From a virus, in the IMG/VR virus record IMGVR_UViG_3300028571_000830, positions 1 to 64,000 of that record: a stretch of DNA of 64,000 bases; one strand, 5' to 3'. The notes beneath the pieces were generated by a model. The model saw only the letters and a list, made by a program, of their open reading frames with translations. It did not search any database and was not told the DNA's origin. This document shows, piece after piece, positions 31,181 through 43,100 of this stretch. Within the stretch, counting starts at the first letter, position 1; each line of letters begins with the position of its first letter. The translations under genes were made by a program, and so were the position numbers.

Positions 31181-34100
31181 TTAACATTCAAATGGGTCTT
31201 GTGATTCGTTAGTTTCTGATGTCCAATCTTTATCTGTTATTGATAAATCTTTTCTTACTTCAAGTTCTTTAGATAGATCTATTGTAGGTTTAATAATAGT
31301 AGATGGTTGAGAAGTTTGAAGAGCATCATTTAATTGTTCTCTCCAATTTGAGTCAGCCATATTAATTGCAGGAATACCTTTTCTTCTAGCCATCTCTACA
31401 GCTTGTCCAGTTCCACCTTTAGGTCTAATACCTGATGTTTCTTGTGCATAGAATAAAACAAAGTCCACAGGAGTATTAAGATTATCACCAAATATTTGAT
31501 TTGTATTTCTAGCCATTAGTTTAAGAGCTCCTGGAGATAATGCTCCTGGATTAGGATGCAACTCTCTAGCAATGTTTTGTTCTTTAGGTCTACTTCCTTG
31601 TTTCTCAGGAGAGAACAAATTCTTTTTATTTGTTCCTTTAGAAAATGCTGCATCAGCACCCTCTTCTCCACCACGGAATGTAACTCCTGTGTTAAGTGTA
31701 TATCCTTTAGATGTTAGTTCTTTAGCTACTTGTGTCATTTGATTTAACACTTCTTGAGGAGTTTGTCTACTACCAATACCAGCATAAGTCATAGTTGGAA
31801 CTTCTGATTTAGAAGGAAGTTTATTAAACTCTGTCATATTTGGAGATTCTTGAATAGGTGCCTCTTGCAAAGGTATGGAAGTTGGTAGAAATTTCCTAAT
31901 TTCTGCATCAGTTCTTTCTGGAGAAGTGTAAATAGTTTCTTCTAATACATCCCCAAAGAAGTTGTATTGTTTAATGTAAGAACCTTTTTGTACAGGAATG
32001 AAATCATTGTCAAATACAGAAGGTCTTTCTGTGTCATAGAATTCATTAGCCCTAAATCCATCTCCCCAAGCATTTACCATTTTGTAAACAAAATTTTCAT
32101 ATTGTTTCTCTCTAAGGACTACAGGATCAGTTTTTAAATCATCATTATACACTTTAACAAATAATCCTCTTTTAATGAAAGAATAGTCTCTTATCTTACG
32201 CATTTCCTGTTTTTCTTTCTTACTAAGATTTGCTTCCCAAGTGTATACAATTGCATCTGATTGTGTAGCTCTAGAACGTGTAGATAGTTTTATAAGCTGT
32301 GGTATTTGTCCATTTGCAATGGCTGTTTTGATTGTATCTTTAAAAGATACCATTGGCATATTGTAATACCATCTTCCCGAAGCACTTATCCCTCCTCTAG
32401 CCTTTTCATGAGGAACAATTGTATTATCAGACCAGTTATTTCTTTGAAGAACATTGAGCTTGTAGTAATCCATTAAGTCAATATCTGTACGTTCTTCTAA
32501 ACTATTTATTACATCTCCATATACATCTTGGAAATCTTCATATGGAAGAAGGGATGTAAATGAATAAGGTGTAACTGAAAGCCCTGATTGTAGAATAGAC
32601 ACTGCTACAATCTTTTTGTAGGTTTTTAGATCCCCTATAGAAATAAAATAATTTCTCATCTCCCTAAAAGAGTATATGATTTGATCTTGATCATAAATCT
32701 TATTGTCTTTATTATCTATAGATAGATTGTTGGCTCTACCTGGTCTATCTGATGATTTTAGTACTAAGATACCTTTCTTACCAACAATATGATTATCATA
32801 TAGAGGATGGGTGGGATCTTGTGCTATATCATTTTTTAGATTAGTAATTTGTGTAGGAGCATTGTCATCTGATAATAATATAAGTTTAAGAAATTGATTT
32901 CTTTCATCTGTAAGTTGTACTGCCCAATCAAAGAAGTCATTAATAGCTTTTCTTGAAATCTTTAAGAAGTCTCTATCATTAGTAGTCAAAGTGTAAGGGC
33001 TTAATACGTCTTCTAGCACTTGTCTCACTTTACCTCTATCAGATAAGAAAATGGTATCACCTAAAGCACTTCTCATCTTTTCCACCCTATCTACAGTCTT
33101 TCTAATAAAGGAGTTTTCTAATAGAAAATCTGCAGAAGAAATGATAGATTTCTTAGCTCTTTCTAACTGTTCTGATTTTTTAAATACCAAGAAAGGGTCT
33201 CCAAGACTGGCTGTATCATAGTTGGTTCCTTGAGTTACGTAAAGCAACTGTTCAGACATCTTGGCATATTTCAAGAATTCAGTTAAAGCCACTTGTTGAA
33301 CAGCTTTGTCTTCAGGGGTAAATTCCTTGGCACCTACAAGTTCTCCTAGTTTAATAGTACTTGGTAGTTGATTGGGAAGAGGAGTGGAAGTTTTATACTT
33401 CTCTTGAGCTGCTTCTACAAATGAGTCTATAAATAGATATGAATATCCTGCATTTTCAATTTCTTGTAAGTAATCTAAAATGATAGGCTGGTTCATAAAG
33501 AAAGCCACTGTATCTATTGGCACTCCCAACTTAACTAAGAATAAAAACGTAGAAGCTACATTAGGCTTGGCTCCAAGTTGCATGATCCAAGGACCCTTTG
33601 AAATGTCCACATATCCATCAATGAATTGACCAATAATATCAGAAATATGTTGTCCTTTTGGATATTTTTTACTTCTTTCAGCATTTTTAATCATAGATAA
33701 AGTGGGTACTTCCTTACCGTTGATTTTTATCTTATTATATTCAGGAAGTTTAATAGTCATATCTACTGGATTCATAGAGCCTCCTGTCAACCAGAATTTA
33801 TCTTGTTTATCTAAATTTGCAAATCTAGACTCATCAATATAAATAGGTTGTCTTTGATTTAAGGAATGGTTTGTCTGAGCCACAGCCGCAATACCAATTG
33901 CATACTTACCTCTAACAAATGCATGTCTTAAAGTATCCATGAATGTTCTATCCAACATATTACCTACAGCATCACTTTCAAAAGTTTTTTCTCCTAGCTT
34001 TTTAGTAATATTATCTGCAAGATCTTTTAGTTGCTTTGCAGAATTGGGTTTAATTAGTTGTTCATAATTTGCTTCACTCGATACTAAATTCTGAAGAGAT

Positions 34101-37100
34101 TGAATGTAAGCATTCTCTAAAGACTTTCTGTACATTCTATCTGCAAGAACATCATAGTCATCCTCAATCTTATCAAGATCTTTATTTCTTTCTCCTAGAA
34201 GAACATATTCAATATCCTCTTTTATAATAAGATCTTTAATCTTTTGTTTAGCCTGATCCCCTATTCCAAAATAAGGAACTATCTTAAGATCTCCTTTAGC
34301 AGTGGTGTAGACATTCTTAAAGTAGATACTCAACTTGTCAATATCAAAGTCAGATCCCACTTTTCTAACAAGGGCAGAAGGAACTACAACAGAATCTCCA
34401 AATTCTTTTGGTAAGAATTGTTTAATTACAAAAGAATCAATTGAGTTTTGTTTCTGTGTAGGAATACGGAATGCAATTCCAGATAAAATCTTTTGTCCTT
34501 CAGGAGTGTTATTTAAGTATTCAAGAAGTTTCTCATCAGACATATTAGTATTAAACCATCTGCCCACCATAATCTCTGCTACACGTTTACCATCTTTCTC
34601 ATAAAACTTCAATACATCAGAAGTGTATCCCTCTTTACCATTGATAGAAGTTTTTTCAGCTCTTATTTCTTCAAGACCTGTAGAAGGAATTTGCACCTTT
34701 AAGCCTCCAGAAATCTTAGGAGAAACAATATACTTATCTACTAATGAGTAAAGAATACTTTTAATTTGGCTGTAAGCAGGGGTGGCTTCTAGTGCAGATT
34801 TGTCACTTAAGAAATCTTTTAAGGCTTGAACAATGTTTGAGTTCACCTCTCTTCTTAAGATTTCATCATTAAGAGCTTTTCCAGCTTTAGACTTATCCAC
34901 TATAACATAGGTGTCATCCTTTTCTTCTATGCCTAATTTGTTAAGAAGAGTTTGATATCCCATCTCTGTCATTTCTTCAAGAAGCATTTGATTATCTTGA
35001 ATCTCTCTAAACAGTGGGGATGTAGTTCTTCTTTCTTCATTGGACAACTTGCTCCATTCATCATATCCTTTCTCATAATCTATAGGTACTCCTGCATTCA
35101 TGAAGTCCATAGTTACAAGTTTGGTCACCTGAGATCCTCTAGTAACAAAAGGTTCTTCTTTTGAAGGCACATCAGATTGAATACTCATAATTGCAAAAGG
35201 CACTTTTATCTTCCCTTTATATGGAGTTGTATTAAATTTACCATCTGCATCATAGAATGGATTAGGAGATTCTGCTCCCACCTTTCTAGCAGTGTTAAAT
35301 ACAACATAGTCTATATTCTCTAGTTGCATTTTATCATAGAGCTTTAAAAGATTGGAAGAAACTCTTCCACCATTCTTAGCTATCTCTTTCTGCACACGAT
35401 AAGACAGAGGGTATAAAGCAAACTTATCTAAGATGACATCATTGTAAGGTCTGCCATTACCCTTGTTACCAGCAACAATAGGCTTTTGAGCAGTGTAAGT
35501 ACTAGTAACTCCAGGATTTCTTTTTGCTAACAGATCCATCTCTTCTTGAGAGAGAGGGATTTTCCTGTCTCTTTTTTCCCAAGCTACATCATACCTATAC
35601 TGAAGTTCTTCCATATCATTCCAATTACTAGCACGTATTCTTAAATTACGATAAGCTTTCATAGAAATCATACCACCACCATCTCCTTCATCCCAAGGCT
35701 CATAGTCTGGAAGATCAATAACTCCTTGAACATCTTCTAAAGTGGTGGATGTAAAATAATCTTGAGTAAAATCTGTATAACCAATATCTCCAGGCTCATA
35801 TCCTTCATTCCAAACTCTATTCATAACAGAGTTCATTTCACGAGAATTATTAATGATAGCTTGCCTAGGTGACAAGAAGTTCTTGATACGTTTTAACTCC
35901 TCTGAATATTGATATGGATCAGAGTATAATACTTTATGGAATTCAATATTATTAATAATGTAATTAGCAGTGAGTGTAGATAGAGCTAAGTCTAAATTTG
36001 CATTGGAGATTATTCTATTTTGGGCAAATGCCAAACTTTCTACATTATGAGTTTCTCCATCATCTGATTTAGAAATAATACTATACTTCTCTAATACATC
36101 ATATACCTTTTCAGACTCTGTTTTAATAAATTTTTCAACAGCAGAGTCTATTTTAGATTTATACTTATTATAGATTTCTTCTGGTGAAATAGTTTTATCT
36201 GAAAGAACAGTTTTAGATAATTCCTCTCCAAGAATAGCTTGCATAAATCTTAACTCACTATTCTTTCTCTTCTTAGCAACAGGACGTTTTTCTCTTACAA
36301 GATTAATCTCATCAATTAAGTATCCTCTAAATATATTATGAATTTGGGTATAGCCCATTCTCATATCTTCTTTAGTAATAGGATTACCCATGTAAGTCAT
36401 ATATTCTCTAGAGGCATCTCCTGCTACAAGATTGTAGTAGTAGCCATCTAAATTCATATTTATCTCTTGCACCATACGTTCTTTAAAGTTTAAAGAACTA
36501 GAAGCCTTCTTCTTACCCTTACCCTGATCATTCGTACCATCAGCAGCAGCAGGTTTTAATAGTTGATCTACATCTCCTCCAGTTCTTTTTGATCCTGTTT
36601 TTGTTTCTGGATCAATATTGAAAATGGAGTTCAGAAGAACAGAGTTTTGAGCAAAAGAATCTGTATACAAATAACTGTATTGAGGACTATCTTTCAAAGA
36701 CTCATAAGTAGGATATGCAGACAAAGCCTTGTATAAATCAGAACTAGGATTGGTACCAATAAAGGTTTGACTCTTCTCTCCATTAATAGCATAGAAAGTA
36801 CTGGCAAAGTCTGGGTTTTCAATCTTAGCTTTAATAGAAGCTAAAGTGAGAAGTCTGCTGTTAATATCTAAAGCCCTGCTACCAATAGTAGCGATTTTTT
36901 TTCTTTCAGTCATACTGGTTTTAATACCAGTGGTAGCTATATTAAACTTCTCAAACAAACTAGGATTGGTTATCTCTAAGTCTCTAAGATCTGAAGCATC
37001 AAACTCAATACCCAGAGAGGCTAAAAATTTAACCTTTTCTTCCAGAGTATTAATCTTTACACCATTGAAAGCTTTTTCCTTAGCTATATAAGCCTTTTGC

Positions 37101-40100
37101 TTAGTGTTGTATTCAAAATAAGGATTTTTAGGATTGTTAAATAATGCCCTCAAACCATTAATAAATCTAGACTCAATTTGTCTAGTAGCAGTGCTTAGGT
37201 TAGAATCCCCCACTTGCACATCTTCGTTTGCTAAAATGTTTAACATTTTAACATCAGGATTTTGTTTGTTAAAGGCAGTACTAAATGCAGCTATTAATTG
37301 TACATCATGTCTTTTTAGTAAAGACCAATCAATCTCATCAGAAGAACTCACCTTCGTCAGCCTTTTAAATAGAGTTTCATAGTTAGGGTCTTCTTTAGCC
37401 ATAGTCCTAAGCTTTTCAAGCATATCATCTGTAGATAATGCATCATGAACATTACTCATTACAGACACCCATGCTTCGCTTAGAGGTATTAGTTGTACAC
37501 CCCCTATAGATGTAGGTTTAGGCTTCCCATCTTGATTAAGTACAGGAAGTGTAGATAATAATAACTTAGTAGCACTATTAAGTTTTCTAAAGTGGTCAAT
37601 CTTATCAGCACCATCATATTCTCCTTTACCAGTTTTATCTGGATCATTAAGGTTTATACTATCATTATCATCAAACTCTACATCATATTTCTTAAGATAG
37701 ATCTCATGGGTTTTTAGAAGTTCTTCCCAATTTAATATAATAGAGTTAAATAAAGATTTGTACTTAGCAGTTTCTTTGTCTGCAGAAGCTTTTTTAGAAG
37801 CTTTTTTAGAAGCATCTTTTTCAGCTTCAGCTTCAGCTTGTGCAATATTAGACAAGCCTTTAATCTTTTCTCTTAAGTTAGCTTGTATTTTACCATACAG
37901 TTCTGTCTTATTAATAGGGGTCACTGCAAAAAGACTTTGATCATCTCTCTGCAAATAACCTAGAGTGAGAAAAGTCATATGCTGCATAATCTCATGTATC
38001 TGAGAATTAGTAAGTCCAGGTATTTCACTAAGTTCTGAACCTAAAACTATTTCAGCGTTCTCTATGTCAATGATTCCATCTTTAGCAAAAGATAGTGTAG
38101 ACTCCTCAGGGATGAATGTTTTGTAATACCCTGAACCAATTCTCTCAAATAGTTGTTTAGTATTATTAGATGCACTATCTCCAGTGAAGAAGTTCTTAAT
38201 AAAAGCTACAAGTTCTTTGAACAATCTAGAAATCAAAGACTGACCTTCCACCTTTGTGGTGGGAAGAATTCCATTATTAATATATGCTCTAAATTCTTCT
38301 GCTAGTTCTTCTTTAGCTTGTTGAGGAGTGGCTTCAGAATATTTAATTGTCTTACCTAACACTCTATCTACAAAAGAACCAGGACGATTTTTAAACTCTG
38401 AAAGTATAAGAGCCTGTTCTTTTGGATCAGTAAACATTTTCCAAATAGCCTCAAACACTTCATGATAAGCTGTACCCACTTCTGCATTTCTATAAACATA
38501 GATGGCCCCTTGGCTAAACATACCCCAGGCCTGCTTACCATTAGTAGATCTTAAAACATTCTTAACTCTATATACAGGGATGTTTGCTGGCAACACTTTC
38601 TTTAAGAAAGCCTCCACTTTATTCCAATCTTCTCCTTCATACTGATCCATAGTTTTGGAAACCATTTCACGAAGTTCTGGATCATCCGCATTTCCTTCTG
38701 TAGAATCCCAAGCATCATCTAATTGTTGATCTACAGCTGGTGTGATTTCTTCTGTAGTGATTTCTGCTTTAACTTCAGGGGCAGCTTCAATAACTGGAGC
38801 TTGGGCTGCAGCTTCTTGTTTAGCTTGTTCTAAAGCTGCAACATCTTTTGCTATCTCATTGAAAGTGTATTTAATAAGGGCAGCATTAGTTAATGCTTCT
38901 TTAGCTGTTTCCTCAGAAATAGTTTCTTCTCCAGCTCTATCAGAAATGTATTTATCAACAGCCTCTTGAGTTAAAGTTTTTTTGTAATTATCTTTAACCT
39001 TAATATCCACTTCAAAGTCTTTTAAAGTGTCAGGAGTGGCAGGATCATAAACAAATTTAATATTACCATCAAGTTTTGTTAGAGTGATGGTATTTGGAGT
39101 TTCTCCATCTAATACAAATTTTCCTTTAGGAGTTTCTGCTACAGGGGCTTTTTCTACAGGTTTTGCAGGTGTGCCAGGGGTTTGTATAGTGATGGCTTTT
39201 CCTTCAGGAGCTACATCTGTAGCCTGCTTATCAAAGTCTTTAGTATCAATGAAGAAATATATACCTGCCCTATTAGGTTGTCCCTCTTTAACAGGAGCCA
39301 TGTAAGTAGTTAGAGGAATATCTTCTGAAGCTCTATTTAAAGATAGTTTACCAGTGGCATCAGGAGCTTTATTAGACAATAAGTATGTTTGATAGTTTGG
39401 CCATACAACTGACTCATATTGTCCTTCAGAAGTTACAGAAATGATTTGCTCATATCTTTGATTGTAATAAGTGCTATCTGTTAATTTAGAATTTGTATTA
39501 GCATACATTTTCTGTAACAACATAGTGATGGTCCCTTTGTTTGCAGCTAGGTCAGTGGGTGTAAACTCTGAAACAGCCACCTCTTTACCAGACATAAAGA
39601 GTTTAAATCCTTCTGCAGTTTTATCAAACCATAAACTATTGTAGCTAGGATTTTTACCCTCTCTAGGAGTGCCCCAGTGAGTGACAGTTCTTAACCAATC
39701 AATAAGACGCATTGCTTCAGGAGAATCTGAAAGAACGAATTTACCTTTTGTGTTCTCTTCTACAATAACAGTGGCTAAACGCTGTAAGGCATCATAGATA
39801 GCATTAGCTTCTTTATCAGTGTGTTGTCTATTGTTTAAAGGTTGATAAGCATTCTTAAGTCTCAAGAAAGGTCTACCTAAAGCTTTTGAGAAAGATGTTG
39901 AACCTAAAGATATTTTCTCTTCCTGAGTGGGAACATATACCACTGGACTCTGTCTCAAGTCAGAATCTGTAATTAGTCCTGCGTCTTGTGTAGAAACTTT
40001 TGCATCATAGTCTGTTACAAATTTCTTTTTATCATCATCCCATTTTTGTACAAACTCAGGAATACCAAAAGATGCTTGTACATCATATCCTTTTAGAGAT

Positions 40101-43100
40101 GAGGAAGCTAGAGCTTCTTCTCTCCATTTAGTATAATTATAAGCACGTTTTATAACAGTCTCTTTGTTTACACTCTCTGAAAATAAGTTTTGTATACTAA
40201 GTGGGAATACCTGAAAAATCCCTTGATTATAAAGTCTCTCTACAAATTCTTCTTGGGATTCTCCTTTTTCTTTTGTTAAAGGCTTACCATTTTCATCCAC
40301 TGGAGTATATGTACCATTCTTGTTTTCAATAGCCATAACAAGAGAAACAGTTGTAGAACTATCCACATCTTCTTTACCTTGTTTTAAAAACTCTGTTAGT
40401 CCAGGAATAATTTCATCTTGGTTTGTAGAATTAACTACCACACCTTTAATTTTATTTCTGTTTGGCAAAGTGTTTAGTTTAATACCAAATTGATTTGCTC
40501 TTGCATGATAAGGAGCTTCTTCTTCCTGAGTTTCTTTAAAAGATCTTTTAGAAGGAACTATAGTGGCTCTATCAACAAGTTGTTCTGGCTTTTTAGCATC
40601 TGGTTCATAAGCCTTATCATATTGAGTATTTTGAGTACCTTGATTCAAGGTGCCCAGTATTTGTTTTACAATAGCTTCATTGTTTTTTATAAGGGCTTCT
40701 TCTGCTAGTTTTTGTTTATAAGCTTTAGCTACTGATTCAAACCTATCTAGAATAAGTTGTTTTGCTACAATCTCTTTCTGTAGTTCTACAGCATCTTTTT
40801 GGATAATATCTAAGTGTTCATTTAAATCTTTAATTCTTTGTTCATTGATAGATATATCTCCATCTTCAACATTAGTAATGAGATCATCTAGTTCAGAAAG
40901 TTCTTCTCTGTAAAGAGGTTTAACTTTTAAGAAATTAGGATTAATCTTTAAGAAATCTACAAATTCCTGTCCCATAATACGTGGAACATTTGGATACTTA
41001 GCTTCAAACTTACTAATTAAATTTGTTAAAAAATCTACAGCAGAGTCTATTGCTTTTTCTGTTTCCTTAATTAATTTTACTACTACAGAAATTTGGGCTC
41101 CTGTTTTTTCTTGAAGAAGTTCAAGGTCTAACACTTGATTATTTATCTCTTCTAAAAACTCAGAACTTTCTGTAGGGAGCACATCAATATTTTGAGCTAA
41201 GTCTGCTACATAGGCTAAGTTAAATTCAATTTCATCTTTGTCTGAATTTAAAGTTTCCATTTCTCTCTCTAGTTGCGTTTGCATTCTAGAAAGTTTCATA
41301 GCAGAAGAAAGTGCAGTTTTAGTTGCAGATTTAAAACGTACAGTGTTTTTAGATCTTTTATCTATCTCTGCGTTTGCTATTTCCTCCTCTAAAAGAGCTA
41401 AGTCTTTCTTAATTTTTGTAATTTCTTCTTGCTTTTTCTTGATTAAAGAATCTGTTTTTTCTTGATTAGAAGATAGTTCTTCAAATAAATCATTTAGGAT
41501 TTGTAATCTAAACTCTCTCTTTGCTCCAAGTCTATCATCCACTTCAGAAATAAATTCTTCTAGTACGGTCTGTTGTGCAGGAGTTAAGGTTTCTACTGAA
41601 GTGATCATAGCTTGTTTATATCCTTTTTGTGGAACAAACTGATCTCCAGTCACTTCTATAGTTTTTAGTTGTCCTTTTTTGTTGGTATAGACAAATAATA
41701 AAATACGTCCTTTTGGGTCATATTCTAATCTACCTTTAACTTTATTTCCTTTACCAAAGTTAAATTCAAATACAGTGTTTATATTTTTTAAGAAAAAATT
41801 AGCTTTCTTGTTGTTAATAGTGTCAGACACCTTTCCAAGTTTGTAGTCTGCCAATTCTTCTTTGGAGATGTTCTTTAAATTTCCCTCAGGAGTTTTTATT
41901 TGAATTGTACCATCTTCATTTTCACCTATAATAGATATAACAGGAAATCTATACACTGGATTTCCTTCAGCATCATATTTTATAGTTTTACCTAAGAAGT
42001 ATTCTGTACCTATTTCTACATCTTCTACACCATCTGCAGTTTTTAAACTGACAGTGTTTTTTTCCACCTCTCCTGTTTCTGGGTTTATTTGAGGTTCCAC
42101 TTTTACAGGCTCTATCTCCTTAAACTTTTTAGGAGAATTTTTAATATCATTATATTGATTTATAAATTCTTTTCTTAATATAGAAGCTCTTGCTAAATCT
42201 TTTAAATCTTGTAAAGAACTATCAGAATCTATATTTTTACTATCAGTTAATGTAGCTATTGCTTTATTATACTCACTATCATTATCATTTAATAAATCAT
42301 CTATAATAGTATCTGTATTTATTATTCCTGAATTATTAAGACTCATGGAAAGCTGAGGTATACGTACATCATAGTCTGCCACTTTACTTGCAGCATAAAC
42401 CATTTTGTCCATCACCTCAGAAGAATATAATTGTTTACCATCTTTATCTACAAGATTACCATATCTTAGATTTAAAGATTGATATAAAGATTTAACATTT
42501 CCAGCTGTTTGTTCTAAACTAGAAATTCTTTTTAAATATTTTTCTCTAGTATCTTCTTCAAGAACTTTTCCTTCTGATTGTAATTGAGCAAAACCTTCTT
42601 CTGTACTAGCAAGAGCTTTGTAGTCAGCAATATCTGACATTACTAAATCATATCTACCATACTTTATTCTAGGAGATAAGTAATTTATAATGTAATCAGT
42701 TTCTTTATCTTTACTTCCTGCTACATCCCCTTCTTTTAAAAGACCTTCTCTTTCTTCTTGAAGTATAGTTCCTCTATTAACAGAGTCAATAGTTTCTTTG
42801 GTAAAATCTGAAAGTTTAAACTTATTAAATTTTTGAATAGCATCTGCTGTATTTAAGGCTTTTTGTCCAGATTCTCTAAATCTACCCCTAGCTGTCATTA
42901 TAGATCCAGATAATCCACCAATCAAAACATTCTCCATACCCTCATCTGTACCCAGAGTTTGAGTAATTCCTTGGGATAGACTTTCTAAGAAATCTGTAGC
43001 ATCTCCTTTATATTTTTTATCATAATAATCATTCACACCTTTACCAATTGCAAATTGAGATCCTTCTTCAAAAGCCTCTGTTCCTGAGAATGAATATTTT

